A stretch of 64,000 nucleotides of DNA. Origin: Salipiger aestuarii (GTDB taxonomy: Bacteria; Pseudomonadota; Alphaproteobacteria; Rhodobacterales; Rhodobacteraceae). This document shows positions 17,683 through 26,442 of this stretch, piece after piece. Each line of letters opens with the position of its first letter. Position 1 is the first letter of the stretch. A program made the position numbers and the translations under genes. The stretch covers positions 1-64,000 of the forward strand of contig NZ_QLMG01000006.1 in assembly GCF_003259905.1 (NCBI RefSeq), read 5' to 3'. The notes under the pieces were generated by a model. The model did not search any database and was not told where the DNA came from. It saw nothing but the letters and a program-made list of their open reading frames with translations.

Positions 17683-18759
17683 TCAGGCGCGAAAATGCTT
17701 GGACAGCTTCAAACCCTGCCCCTGATAGTTCGACGCGATACCGGCGCCGTAAAGCTGGGCGGGCAGGGCGTCCATGTGTTCATACACCAGCCGCCCGACG
17801 ATCTGACCATGCTCGAGCACAAAGGGCGCCTCGTGGCAGCGCACCTCAAGCACGCCGCGCGACCCGGTGCCGCCCGCCCCGGCATGGCCGAAACCCGGAT
17901 CGAAAAATCCGGCATAGTGCACGCGGAACTCCCCCACCATCGCCAGATAAGGGGCCATCTCGGCGGCATAGGTGGGCGGGATATGCACCGCTTCGCGGCT
18001 GACGAGAATATAGAACGCGTCCGGATCAAGGATCAGTTGGCCCTTGTCCGAATGCAGTTGATCCCAGAAGTCCGCCGGATCGTAATGCGCGATGCGGTCC
18101 AGGTCGATGACCCCGGTATGCGGCTTGGCGCGCCAGCCCACCAGCGTGCCCGCGTCGGGGCGCAGGTCGACCGAGAAGCCCAACCCGTGGTCGATCACCG
18201 CCGGCCCGCCGGTGACCAGTGTCTCGGCCGCGTGCAGGGCTTGCAGATCGCTGTCGCCGAGCACCGACTGCCCCCTGCGAAAACGGATCTGGTTCAGGCG
18301 CATGCCGGTGCGCGCCAGGACGGAAAAGCTGCGCGGGCAGATTTCGGCATAAAGCGGGCCGGTGTAGCCCCCCGGCACACGGTCGAATTCGGTTCCGCCG
18401 TCGGTGATGGTTCTGGTCAGAAGATCCAGGCGCCCGGTCGAGCTTTTGGCATTGGCAACCGCGGTCATGTCCTGCGGCAACGCCAGCGATTCCATCAGCG
18501 GCACCACATAGACGCAGCCCTTTTCCAAAACCGCCCCCTGGGTCAGATCGACGCGATGCATCTCGAATTCGCGCAGCCGTTCGGCGACGGGACGTCCGGC
18601 GCCCGCCAGGAACGAGGCGCGCACCCGGATCGCTTCGGTGCCAAGCCGCAGGTCAAGACTGGCCGGCTGGATCTGCCCATCGACCGGGGGGGCGGCGCAG
18701 CGGATGGCGCCCCGCGCGATTAGCTGTTCGATCTGCTGGCTGGCAAGAACGCCTGTCAT
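17683..18759 (-). CDS. dcd: 2'-deoxycytidine 5'-triphosphate deaminase (double-domain type)
   Basis: A 358-residue protein of the alphaproteobacterial long DCD family, made of two dUTPase-like halves. It has QIQPASLDLRLGTEAIRVR near residues 29-47 and NAKSSTGRLDLLTRTITDGG near 120-140, both typical of dCTP deaminase/dUTPase folds. A second half contains GFFDPGFGHAG and ends GAGIASNYQGQGLKLSKHF. It converts dCTP to dUTP for dTTP synthesis. ATG 18759 is chosen over an upstream extension. Genes on either side belong to the conserved tRNA-Pro/merR-like neighbourhood. Confidence 0.9.
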   Translation of the reverse strand: MTGVLASQQIEQLIARGAIRCAAPPVDGQIQPASLDLRLGTEAIRVRASFLAGAGRPVAERLREFEMHRVDLTQGAVLEKGCVYVVPLMESLALPQDMTAVANAKSSTGRLDLLTRTITDGGTEFDRVPGGYTGPLYAEICPRSFSVLARTGMRLNQIRFRRGQSVLGDSDLQALHAAETLVTGGPAVIDHGLGFSVDLRPDAGTLVGWRAKPHTGVIDLDRIAHYDPADFWDQLHSDKGQLILDPDAFYILVSREAVHIPPTYAAEMAPYLAMVGEFRVHYAGFFDPGFGHAGAGGTGSRGVLEVRCHEAPFVLEHGQIVGRLVYEHMDALPAQLYGAGIASNYQGQGLKLSKHFRA

Positions 18760-18817
18760 GCCTGACTCCTGTACTTGGACCGTCCATAGCAAGCCGGCGC
18801 GGGGAAGGGAACGTGCC

Positions 18818-18856
18818 AAAAACAGCACCGCCCCGCGCCTGGGGCTGCGGGGCGGT
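18818..18856 (-). terminator. terminator of tRNA-Pro
   Basis: A perfect 10-bp stem (accgccccgc at 18827-18836 with gcggggcggt at 18847-18856) and a 10-base loop lie 23 bp beyond the 3' end of the tRNA. On the minus strand the stem is followed by a run of five U at 18822-18818. This is a good intrinsic terminator. Confidence 0.85.
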
Positions 18857-18878
18857 GATAAGTCGCTGCGGGGTATTT

Positions 18879-18955
18879 TGGTCGGGCTAGCAGGACTCGA
18901 ACCTGCGACCTTCCGTCCCCCAGACGGACGCGCTACCAGGCTGCGCTATAGCCCG
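18879..18955 (-). tRNA. tRNA-Pro (anticodon GGG)
   Basis: A 77-nt cloverleaf on the minus strand. The acceptor stem is CGGGCTA paired with TAGCCCG, followed by A and an encoded CCA end. The D-arm is GCGCAGCCTGGTAGCGC, the anticodon stem TCCGT/ACGGA with loop CTGGGGG (anticodon GGG), and the T-arm GCAGG-TTCGAGT-CCTGC. A matching terminator lies downstream. Confidence 0.96.
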
Positions 18956-19033
18956 ACTTGTGGAGCCGTTTCATACTTGTTTTCCGGGCGGGGGCAACCC
19001 CCGATCCGCGTGTTTTTTCACCGAAGTCGCAGA

Positions 19034-20491
19034 TCATGTGCGGCTGCGTCCGCCGTGACCGTCAAACCACAACCGAAGTGCCGCGACATGCGGTGCGATC
19101 CGCCGGCTCTGGGCCGGGCTCAGCCGGTCTGTGCCGGCAAGATGCGCCAGGGTTCCGGGCCGGGCCGTCGGCATATCCTCGGGCGCCGGGATGTCGGGCA
19201 GGGTTGGCGGAGCGGCGGGGGCAGGCGCTTTGATGCGAGCGTCCGCATCAACGGGGGCGGGGGACTCGTTGGCCGGTCTGTCGTGCGCGTCGGGGGGCGC
19301 GGATTCAGGGACGTTCGATTCAAAGAGTTCGAAGCCGCAGGGCGTCTGCGGTTCTTCCGCCGCATCGCGCGCGGCCTGCGGCTCTTGGGTTTCGGGGGGG
19401 GGCGAATCGCCATCCCTGACGGGCTCTGCGGCGTCGGGGGCATCGGCAGGGATCGCGATTTCCTCGCCCGGCGAGTCCGCATCGGCCGAGGCCGGATCGC
19501 CTTGCGGGACGATGCCGGTGGTTTCGAAAACGCTTTCGGAGGCGTCGGGCGTTTCGTCCGTTCCGGCGGCCGTCGGGCCGGTCTCCGGGGCGTCGCGGGC
19601 GGTTTCTGCGGGAACAGGGGCTTCGGTCGCGGGCGGGCTGACAGCTTCGTGTGGAATGGTATCCGCGTCGTCGCGAAGGGCGCTGCCGTCGATGAGCGTC
19701 TCGCCCAACTCCGGCTCTGCATCCGGCGCGGCGGCCGGATCTGCGTTGTCGGTCGCATCGTCGGTTTCCAGACGGGCCGGCGCGGTGGGGAACGTGGCGT
19801 CTTCGGTCGCTGTATCTTTTGGGGCGGTGTCTTTTGGGGTGGTGTTTTCGGAATTGATGTCCGCCAGGTCGGCGCCTTTGGGGGCGGTGTCCTGGGGGCC
19901 GGTATCTTCGGCATCGGTGTCGTCAGGCACAGGGCCTTTGTCCGCAACCGCCGGGGCGTCGTGGCGTTCGTCCAGCGAGTGGGTCACGAAGTCGGGCAGG
20001 GGCGGCGCGGTGTCGGGGGCCGTTTCACAATCTGCCCCGGTGGCCGCTTCCGCTGCGGGATCAGCGGCGGCTTCGCCGAAAAGATCGGCCTGATCGTCGG
20101 GATCTGCGGGGTCCGTCGGCGCAGGCGTGTCGCCGGGCGCAAAAGGCAGAACCGTTCCGGTTTCCGGCGCGACCTCGGCAAAGGGCGCATCTTCGATTTC
20201 TTCGGCATTGGTGTCTATGGGCAGGGGGACCAGGCTGGAGACATGCTTGACCCCTTGTTCGCGCAGCACTTTTTGCGCGCCCTTGATGGTCAGGCCATCC
20301 TCGTGCAGCAGCTTCTTGATGCCGGCCAGCAAGGCGATGTCACCGGGGCGATAATAGCGCCGCCCTCCGGCGCGTTTGACCGGCTTGACCTGGGTGAACT
20401 TGCTTTCCCAGAAGCGCAGAACATGCGCCGGCGTGTCCAGCAGCTCCGCCACTTCGGATATGGTGCGGAAGGCATCGCGGGACTTGCTCAT
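19034..20491 (-). CDS. MerR-like regulator with long acidic disordered tail
   Basis: A 485-residue protein. Residues about 8-80 form a MerR-type winged HTH ([22 protein letters not shown], then [22 protein letters not shown]). The remaining ~390 residues are a low-complexity Ala/Asp/Glu/Pro/Thr tail with DTAPK-like repeats (about residues 205-230). It ends in a short basic, possibly folded segment, [19 protein letters not shown] MerR-like gene sits next to ihfA in many Rhodobacteraceae. The tail gives a long antisense frame that is not a gene. The target is unknown. It is co-oriented with ihfA, 68 bp downstream. Confidence 0.85.
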   Translation of the reverse strand: MSKSRDAFRTISEVAELLDTPAHVLRFWESKFTQVKPVKRAGGRRYYRPGDIALLAGIKKLLHEDGLTIKGAQKVLREQGVKHVSSLVPLPIDTNAEEIEDAPFAEVAPETGTVLPFAPGDTPAPTDPADPDDQADLFGEAAADPAAEAATGADCETAPDTAPPLPDFVTHSLDERHDAPAVADKGPVPDDTDAEDTGPQDTAPKGADLADINSENTTPKDTAPKDTATEDATFPTAPARLETDDATDNADPAAAPDAEPELGETLIDGSALRDDADTIPHEAVSPPATEAPVPAETARDAPETGPTAAGTDETPDASESVFETTGIVPQGDPASADADSPGEEIAIPADAPDAAEPVRDGDSPPPETQEPQAARDAAEEPQTPCGFELFESNVPESAPPDAHDRPANESPAPVDADARIKAPAPAAPPTLPDIPAPEDMPTARPGTLAHLAGTDRLSPAQSRRIAPHVAALRLWFDGHGGRSRT

Positions 20492-20559
20492 GTGTTCTGG
20501 TCCTTGTGAGGCCTGCCGGTGCGCGGGGACGGGCCGGCGGCGCAGGTCGCGCCCCGGTT

Positions 20560-20862
20560 TCAGCTTTTGTTGCCGGAGGCCACGCGGTCTTTCATCAGGT
20601 GCGACGGGCGGAAGGTCAGAACCCGGCGCGGCTGGATCGGCACTTCTTCGCCGGTCTTGGGGTTGCGCCCGACCCGCGCCGCCTTGTCGCGCACGGAAAA
20701 CGTGCCAAAGGACGAGATCTTGACCTGTTCGCCACGCACCAGCGCATCGGACATCTGCTGAAGCACGGCCTCGACCAGCTCGGCGCTTTCGTTGCGCGAT
20801 AATCCGACTTCGCGGAACACCGCTTCGCTCAGATCCATCCGTGTCAGTGTCTTTTCACTCAT
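20560..20862 (-). CDS. ihfA: integration host factor subunit alpha
   Basis: A 100-residue HU/IHF-fold protein. [26 protein letters not shown] forms the helical body, and the DNA-binding beta arm contains [23 protein letters not shown]. Length and sequence fit IHF-alpha, which bends DNA with IHF-beta at specific sites. Start ATG 20862 (MSEKTL) is chosen; ten codons of upstream extension read poorly. It lies downstream of plsX-fabH in the conserved order. Confidence 0.95.
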   Translation of the reverse strand: MSEKTLTRMDLSEAVFREVGLSRNESAELVEAVLQQMSDALVRGEQVKISSFGTFSVRDKAARVGRNPKTGEEVPIQPRRVLTFRPSHLMKDRVASGNKS

Positions 20863-20969
20863 GACCGTCCCTCCCGGAGTTTGAAGCAGCATAGGCGCGC
20901 GGAATTTTCCGAGTCAATATCAGGGACTTGGATCGCAGCCGCAAGATGCTGAAAAGACCCTGAACGGGG

Positions 20970-21941
20970 CTACCAGCGGATAACCACCGCGCCCCAGGCC
21001 AGCCCGCCGCCGATCGCTTCGGTGACCAGCAGATCGCCGCGCTTGATCTGGCCACGCGTGACGGCAACCGACAGCGCCAGGGGAATCGACGCGGCAGAGG
21101 TGTTGCCATGATCCTGAACGGTCACCACGACCTTGTCCATCGGCAGGCCCAGCTTTTTCGCGGTGCCCTGAATGATGCGGATATTGGCCTGATGCGGCAC
21201 GACCCAGTCGACCTGCTCAGGGGTGACACCGGCCTTTTCCATGGCCGCTACAGCCGAGGCCGCAAGCTTGGCGACCGCGTGGCGGAACACCTCCTTGCCC
21301 TCCATCCGCAGGTGGCCGACGGAATTGGTGCTGACGCCGCCATCGACGTAAAGCAGGTCGCGAAAGCGCCCGTCGGAATTCAAATCGACCGACAGCACGC
21401 CCCGGTCATCTGCGCTGCCGTCGCCGGTCCCGGATTCAAGGATCAGCGCACCGGCGCCATCGCCGAACAGCACCGCCGTCGAGCGGTCGGTCCAGTCGAG
21501 GATTCGCGAAAAGGTTTCCGCCCCGATGATCATCACCCGCCGCGCTGTTCCCGAGGTGATCAGCGCGTTGGCATTGGCCAGCGCATAGACGAACCCGGCG
21601 CAGACCGCCTGCACGTCAAAGGCAAAGCCGCGTTCCATGCCGATGCGGGCCTGCACCATCGTCGCGGCGGACGGAAACGTCAGGTCGGGGGTCGATGTCG
21701 CGACGATCAGCGCATCCAGATCGTTGGGGCCGAGGCCCGCGTCGTCCAGCGCCCGCTGGGCAGCATGGGCGGCGATCTCAGAGGTGGTTTCACCGTCGGC
21801 AGCGATGTGGCGCTGTTCGATCCCGGATCGGGTGCGGATCCATTCATCCGTGGTATCGAGGGTCTTTTCCAACTCGGAGTTGGGAACGACACGCTCTGGC
21901 AGATAGTGCCCGACCCCCGCCACCTGCGCCCGTATGGTCAT
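20970..21941 (-). CDS. fabH: beta-ketoacyl-ACP synthase III
   Basis: A 323-residue KAS III with the catalytic triad C114 (AVCAGFVYA), H250 (PHQANIRI) and N280 (DHGNTSAA). It starts fatty acid synthesis by condensing acetyl-CoA with malonyl-ACP. Family length is standard. Its ATG overlaps the plsX stop by ATGA, so plsX and fabH are translationally coupled. Confidence 0.96.
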   Translation of the reverse strand: MTIRAQVAGVGHYLPERVVPNSELEKTLDTTDEWIRTRSGIEQRHIAADGETTSEIAAHAAQRALDDAGLGPNDLDALIVATSTPDLTFPSAATMVQARIGMERGFAFDVQAVCAGFVYALANANALITSGTARRVMIIGAETFSRILDWTDRSTAVLFGDGAGALILESGTGDGSADDRGVLSVDLNSDGRFRDLLYVDGGVSTNSVGHLRMEGKEVFRHAVAKLAASAVAAMEKAGVTPEQVDWVVPHQANIRIIQGTAKKLGLPMDKVVVTVQDHGNTSAASIPLALSVAVTRGQIKRGDLLVTEAIGGGLAWGAVVIRW

Positions 21942-23050
21942 GAATTTGTTCCGTCTTTCTTCTGATCGGTGGGTTCGGTCGTGGCGGCCATCCCGGCGGC
22001 GTTCGCCGCAGAGGCGATGCGGGCGGCCAGCCTGTCGCCAAAACCCGATTGCGCCAGATCGTAGGCCAGTTCGACCGCGGCGGCCACACCTGTTGCATCC
22101 GCGGCGCCATGGCTTTTCACCACCGTGCCATTGAGACCCAGAAACACACCGCCGTTCTTGCGGCGCGGGTCGATGCGGGCCTGAAGCCGCTTGAGCGATG
22201 TCAGCGACAGCAGCGCGGCCACGCGCGACAGCGGGGAGTAGGCAAAGGCCTCGCGCAGGAACTGACCGATCAGCGAGGCGGTGCCTTCGCCGGTCTTGAG
22301 CGCGATGTTGCCGGTGAACCCGTCGGTGACGATGACGTCGCAGCGGCTGCCGGAAATGTCGCCGCCTTCGACGAAACCGACGAATTCGAACCCGTTGGCA
22401 TCGGCCTGCGCGGTGATAAGCTCATGCGCCTGCTTCAGCTCGGCGCGGCCCTTGTGTTCCTCGGTGCCGACGTTCAGCAGACCGACGCGGGGCGTTGGCA
22501 GCGACAGCCCGTTGCGGGCATACGAGGCCCCCATCAGCGCGTATTTCAACAGATCCTGCGCATCGGCGCGAATATCGGCGCCTACGTCCAGCATCACGTT
22601 GAACCCCTGCGGGTTGCGCGATGGCCAGAGCACGGCGATGGCGGGGCGGTTGACGCCCGGCAGCTTGCGCAGCCGCACCATCGACAGCAGCATCAGCGCG
22701 CCGGTGTTGCCGCAGGACACCGCCACGGCGGCCTTGCCGTCGCGTACCGAATCGAGCGCGGACCACATCGACGTGTTCTGCCCGGTGCGCATGACCGAGC
22801 TGGGCTTGTCATGCATCGACACGACGCCGGTGGCGTCGCGGATTTCGACCCGTTTGCCAAGCTGGCGCTTGTCCACGAGCGTTTCAAGCTCGGCTGCGGG
22901 GCCGTGCAGGATGAATTTGGCCTGCTTGTTGCGTTTCGCAAACAAGGCAAGACCGGCAACGATGGTTGCCGGCCCACGGTCTCCGCCCATGGCGTCGATG
23001 GAAAGCACCAGGGGCTTGGCAGCCTGCGTTTTTTCCGAAGCGGATGTCAT
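21938..23050 (-). CDS. plsX: phosphate acyltransferase PlsX
   Basis: A 370-residue acyl-ACP:phosphate acyltransferase. Conserved blocks are LSIDAMGGDRGP near residue 15, AAVAVSCGNTGALMLLS, RPAIAVLWPS and DVIVTDGFTGNIALKTGEG. It makes acyl-phosphate for PlsY in phospholipid synthesis. Start ATG 23050 is preceded by the rpmF stop 23 bp away. It is part of the rpmF-plsX-fabH unit. Confidence 0.95.
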   Translation of the reverse strand: MTSASEKTQAAKPLVLSIDAMGGDRGPATIVAGLALFAKRNKQAKFILHGPAAELETLVDKRQLGKRVEIRDATGVVSMHDKPSSVMRTGQNTSMWSALDSVRDGKAAVAVSCGNTGALMLLSMVRLRKLPGVNRPAIAVLWPSRNPQGFNVMLDVGADIRADAQDLLKYALMGASYARNGLSLPTPRVGLLNVGTEEHKGRAELKQAHELITAQADANGFEFVGFVEGGDISGSRCDVIVTDGFTGNIALKTGEGTASLIGQFLREAFAYSPLSRVAALLSLTSLKRLQARIDPRRKNGGVFLGLNGTVVKSHGAADATGVAAAVELAYDLAQSGFGDRLAARIASAANAAGMAATTEPTDQKKDGTNS

Positions 23051-23073
23051 GCGGTGCGTGCCCTGGGGTCGAT

Positions 23074-23280
23074 TCAGGCCGCGTCTTCTTCCAGCTCGAT
23101 CTCGTCGACCGATGCCACCACCTCGCGGTCGGCATAGTGACCGCAGGACGGGCACACGTGGTGCGGGCGCTTCAGTTCGCCGCAGTTCGTGCACTCGTTC
23201 GGGTTACCGGCGACAAGAGCGTCATGCGCGCGACGGTTGTTGCGGCGCGATTTGGATACTTTGTTCTGTTGGACGGCCAT
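23074..23280 (-). CDS. rpmF: 50S ribosomal protein L32
   Basis: A 68-residue L32. The basic N-terminus [20 protein letters not shown] is followed by a zinc ribbon with C30, C33, C43 and C46. All four zinc cysteines are kept, so this is the zinc-dependent (C+) form. It is the first gene of the lipid synthesis unit, the common bacterial order. Confidence 0.97.
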   Translation of the reverse strand: MAVQQNKVSKSRRNNRRAHDALVAGNPNECTNCGELKRPHHVCPSCGHYADREVVASVDEIELEEDAA

Positions 23281-23437
23281 GTCTCAACCTTTTCGCGTTC
23301 AGGGGGCAAATCATTGCCCGGTTCCGTTCGGGCGTGCCCGGCCTCATAATCTCAAGGCTGGGGCCGTGGCAACCCGGAATTCCGATGAAGGCGCGAAAAT
23401 AGGGATTTTGCGCCAAAACGCAAGGACGATTCGCCCG

Positions 23438-24046
23438 CTAGGGCGTCGCCTTGCCGGTATCGCCATCGGTATCGCCGTCGCTTTCGCCGTCATCAGACCC
23501 GGCGCCAAGCTTTGATTTCAGCCCTTCCAGCGCGGCAAAGGGATTCGGACGCTCGTCTTCGGGATCGGGGGCGGCGGCCGCGTCCAGCGATTTGGTCACC
23601 TCCCTTGCGCCCGGCGCGTGGGGATAAAGCGGCAGCGCCAGTGCCAGCGCCTCGGTCAGGACGGCGCGCAGGTCGATGACCTCGGGCAGGGGGTCGATGT
23701 CGTCGCCCGAAATTTCGATCTCGGCGCCGTCGGTGCGGTCGGAAGGCGCCGCAATGGGGCGCCACACCCGTTCGACCGGCTCGTCGATGCGTGTCGTCAC
23801 CGGTTCCAGCGTGACGACGCAGGGCTGCGCGACGGTGGCGCCAAGCGTTGCGTCCAGGCGCCAGGCATCGCGGCCTTCGGGAATCAGCGCGCCGCTGAAG
23901 CGCAGCTTGCGCAGCGACAGCAGGCCAAGCCGCGCCGCAATGGCGGCGCGCGCCTTGTCGTCGGGGCGCAGATCGAAGACGGTCGGGGTGCCGGTGCGCA
24001 AGCCCGCGACGCGCAGCCGCTCGGGGATCGGGGTCGTGCTGTTCAT
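23438..24046 (-). CDS. yceD: YceD/DUF177 family protein
   Basis: A 202-residue DUF177 protein. It has LRFSGALIPEGRDAWRLDATLGATVAQPCVVTLEPV in the middle and the acidic EISGDDIDPLPEVIDLRAVLTEALALALPLYP block typical of the family. In plants and bacteria this family is linked to 23S rRNA accumulation, and it commonly precedes rpmF, as here (157 bp upstream, same strand). The C-terminal tail has short Asp/Gly repeats (DGESDGDTDGDTG). Confidence 0.9.
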   Translation of the reverse strand: MNSTTPIPERLRVAGLRTGTPTVFDLRPDDKARAAIAARLGLLSLRKLRFSGALIPEGRDAWRLDATLGATVAQPCVVTLEPVTTRIDEPVERVWRPIAAPSDRTDGAEIEISGDDIDPLPEVIDLRAVLTEALALALPLYPHAPGAREVTKSLDAAAAPDPEDERPNPFAALEGLKSKLGAGSDDGESDGDTDGDTGKATP

Positions 24047-24147
24047 CCGGGGCCTTTCCTTTGCTTGAACGGCTTGGCTCGGTTATGTAATCGGGGATAG
24101 AACCCCCGCAAGGGACAAATAGATAGACAGAGAGCAGGGCGCAGTCC

Positions 24148-24603
24148 ATGGCGATTTCCGGAAGATTGGCAGCGGTGACATTCGCAGCCGCGTTCAGCCT
24201 GGCGGCCTGCACATCGCAGTATCGAACGCACGGCTATACCCCGACCGAAGAGGATCTGCAGCAGATCGTCCCCGGTGTGGACACGCGCGCCACGGTCGAG
24301 GGTGTGATCGGGGTGCCCACAACATCGGGCGTGCTAAACGAGGGCGGTTTCTATTACATCTCGTCCGAGGTCCGGCAATTCGCCTGGCAAGCCCCCGAAG
24401 AGGTCGACCGCGAGATCGTCGCGATCACCTTTGACAGCGCCGGCGTGGTCGAGAACATCACCCGCTACGGGCTGGAACACGGCAACGTCGTGCCGCTGTC
24501 GCGCCGCATCACCCGCACCTCGGACGGCGAGATCAGCTTTATCCGCAGGCTGTTCGGCAATATCGGCGGGCTGAGCCTCGGCTCGTTCACCGACGATCTG
24601 TAG
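24148..24603 (+). CDS. bamE: outer membrane assembly lipoprotein BamE
   Basis: A 151-residue SmpA/BamE-fold lipoprotein. The signal peptide ends in a lipobox, SLAACTS, with the lipidated Cys near residue 21. A YTPTEEDLQQIVPGVDTRATVEGVIGVPT block contains the BamE signature, and residues VVENITRYGLEHG complete the fold. It is part of the BAM complex inserting outer membrane beta-barrels. It is divergent from yceD with a 101-bp promoter region. Confidence 0.92.
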   Translation: MAISGRLAAVTFAAAFSLAACTSQYRTHGYTPTEEDLQQIVPGVDTRATVEGVIGVPTTSGVLNEGGFYYISSEVRQFAWQAPEEVDREIVAITFDSAGVVENITRYGLEHGNVVPLSRRITRTSDGEISFIRRLFGNIGGLSLGSFTDDL

Positions 24604-24613
24604 GGCGCGGGGC

Positions 24614-25375
24614 GTGTCCTCGCCCCGGATTGGCTGCCGGAAGGGCGACATCGTCGAAGCGGAGCCATTGTTGCGGCGGGGGCGCTACCTGGTGCGGCAC
24701 GCGCGGCCGGGCGCCGACATCGCGGCGGCGCAGGCGTTGCGGGGGCGTGCCTTCGGCCGGGGGGGGGCGGATGTGGACCCGATGGACCCGCTGTGCCGGC
24801 ATGTGCTGGTCGAATCAGTGGCGGGGGGCGCGCCGCTGGCCTGCTTTCGCTACCTCTGGCTGGACAGCGGCAGTTTCATCGGCACAAGCTATTCGGCGCA
24901 ATATTACGACCTGACGCGGCTGACGGAGTTTGCGCAACCAATGCTTGAATTGGGGCGATTCTGTATCCGTCCGGGCAAAACCGACCCGGACATCCTACGC
25001 CTGGGCTGGGCGGCGATCGCCGGACTGGTGGACCGGGGCGGCGCGGGGATGCTGTTTGGCTGCGCCAGTTTTCAGGGCACCAATCCCGTGCCTTATGCCC
25101 CGGCTTTTGCGCATCTCGCGCACCGAGGCGCGCCCGCGCGCTGGCGGATCGGTCGCAAGGCCCCCGAAACAGTGGCGTTGGTGCCCGGCGGCGAGACCCG
25201 TGCCGGGCTGAAGCTGATGCCGCCGCTGCTCAGAACCTATTTGTCCATGGGCGGCTGGGTCAGCGATCACGCGGTGTGCGACCATGCGATGGGCACGCTG
25301 CACGTCTTTACCGGGGTTGAGGTCGCGTTGATTCCCCCTGCGCGCGCGCGGGCCCTGCGGGCGCTGTCGTCCTAG
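24614..25375 (+). CDS. olsB: L-ornithine N(alpha)-acyltransferase (ornithine lipid synthesis)
   Basis: A 253-residue GNAT-fold acyltransferase of the OlsB/hemolysin-like family. Features: YLVRHARPGADIAAAQALRGRAF at the N-terminus, RYLWLDSGSFIGTSYSAQYYDL, LELGRFCIRP and GMLFGCASFQGTNP. OlsB transfers a 3-hydroxyacyl chain from ACP to ornithine, the first step of ornithine lipid synthesis, which is typical of Rhodobacterales. GTG 24614 is taken as the start, 10 bp after bamE; a later GTG before EAEPLLRRGRY is possible. The partner olsA is not in the window. Confidence 0.87.
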   Translation: MSSPRIGCRKGDIVEAEPLLRRGRYLVRHARPGADIAAAQALRGRAFGRGGADVDPMDPLCRHVLVESVAGGAPLACFRYLWLDSGSFIGTSYSAQYYDLTRLTEFAQPMLELGRFCIRPGKTDPDILRLGWAAIAGLVDRGGAGMLFGCASFQGTNPVPYAPAFAHLAHRGAPARWRIGRKAPETVALVPGGETRAGLKLMPPLLRTYLSMGGWVSDHAVCDHAMGTLHVFTGVEVALIPPARARALRALSS

Positions 25376-26295
25376 CGCAGCGCCTGCAACGCTTCGAGGC
25401 GGCGCCGAAAGCGCGGCGCGTCCAGTCGCAACGACACGTTGCGGCACAGCATCTTGGCAAGGTTCCTGCGCCCGTCCTTTTCCAGCTTGGCCAAAAGCTT
25501 GCGCAGATAGGGCGTGTGATCGCGCCGGGCGCGTATCAGCCGGGCGAAATCCAGGGTGCCCAGATCGCCCGAGGCGGCGGCGGTCAGCAACGGACCGATC
25601 AGCCCAAGTTCGATCAGGTCGCCCTGAAGCGCACCGCCCATGAAGGGCATCCTGAACCGCGTCACATTGGGCCGTTCGAACAGGGCCGAATGCATTGCAT
25701 CCAGCCGTTCGCGCGGATCGTACAGCACCCAGGCGTGGTCCGCCGCGTCCAGCATGTCGGGCGCATAGCCATAGCGCGAGGTGAAATCGACGCGCCGGGC
25801 TTCGGCAAAGCGATCGTCCCATTCGGTGACGCGCGGATCAAGCGTGGCCTGGGGTTGCAGAATCACCACCCGCGCGCCCGGCGCGGCGACGGAAAACGCC
25901 GCCGCAGCATAACCGCACGGGCCCGCGCCGTAAAAGATCACCTGCTCGAATTCGTCAAAGAACCCGTCATCCATCAGCTGGTCGAAAAACGCATAGATCC
26001 GCTCGTCGCGAAACCAGGTGTCGCGGGACGAGATCACCGCCAGCGACGACCAGCCCTCATCCAGCGCCATGCTCCAGCCCAGAGGTGTCGCGGTTTCCGA
26101 CAGCACCTCGATTCCGGGCAGGGTTTCGAAACTGACCAGCAAGGTGTGGCCGCGTTCCACGAACACGCCGTGATGGCGCCGCCCGAGCGGTTCGGAAAAG
26201 CCGTCGGCCTCGCCGATCCGCGATATGGCAGAGATCCACTGACCCCTGCGCAGCCCGGTCAGATCGACCGTCGAAAGATCAGTGTGGTCCTGCAT
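25372..26295 (-). CDS. conserved hypothetical protein, possible alpha/beta hydrolase-like fold
   Basis: A 307-residue protein whose family I do not recognise with confidence. A central VIFYGAGPCGYAAAAFSVAAPGARVVILQPQATLDPRV resembles a nucleophile-elbow or Rossmann-type turn (GAGPCG) with a flanking strand. DFTSRYGYAPDMLDAADHAWVLYDPRERLDA and a basic C-terminus (RRNLAKMLCRN, RFRRRLEALQ) follow. No signal peptide is present. It converges on olsB with a 4-bp overlap and lies downstream of the glycosyltransferase cluster on the same strand, so it may belong to that cluster. Confidence 0.7.
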   Translation of the reverse strand: MQDHTDLSTVDLTGLRRGQWISAISRIGEADGFSEPLGRRHHGVFVERGHTLLVSFETLPGIEVLSETATPLGWSMALDEGWSSLAVISSRDTWFRDERIYAFFDQLMDDGFFDEFEQVIFYGAGPCGYAAAAFSVAAPGARVVILQPQATLDPRVTEWDDRFAEARRVDFTSRYGYAPDMLDAADHAWVLYDPRERLDAMHSALFERPNVTRFRMPFMGGALQGDLIELGLIGPLLTAAASGDLGTLDFARLIRARRDHTPYLRKLLAKLEKDGRRNLAKMLCRNVSLRLDAPRFRRRLEALQALR

Positions 26296-26442
26296 TTCAG
26301 CCTGCCGTTCCGGGCGTTCGCCGCCATGTTTCGCCCCGTCGGGCCTCTTGTCATCTGACGCGACCGGCGGGCCGCACCCATTTGTGTTCGGGAAACAATG
26401 CCCGGTGGATTGGGCGAAATTGTGCTCGAATAGGGGAAAATT

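Noticed and set aside
18989-19003. Hairpin cgggggcaacccccg after the MerR-like gene
   Set aside because: A real inverted repeat, but no U-tract follows it on the minus strand, so it is not called as a terminator.
19131-20093. Long plus-strand open frame of about 320 residues
   Set aside because: It is antisense to the low-complexity tail of the MerR-like gene; the Ser/Ala/Gly-rich composition is the mirror of that tail.
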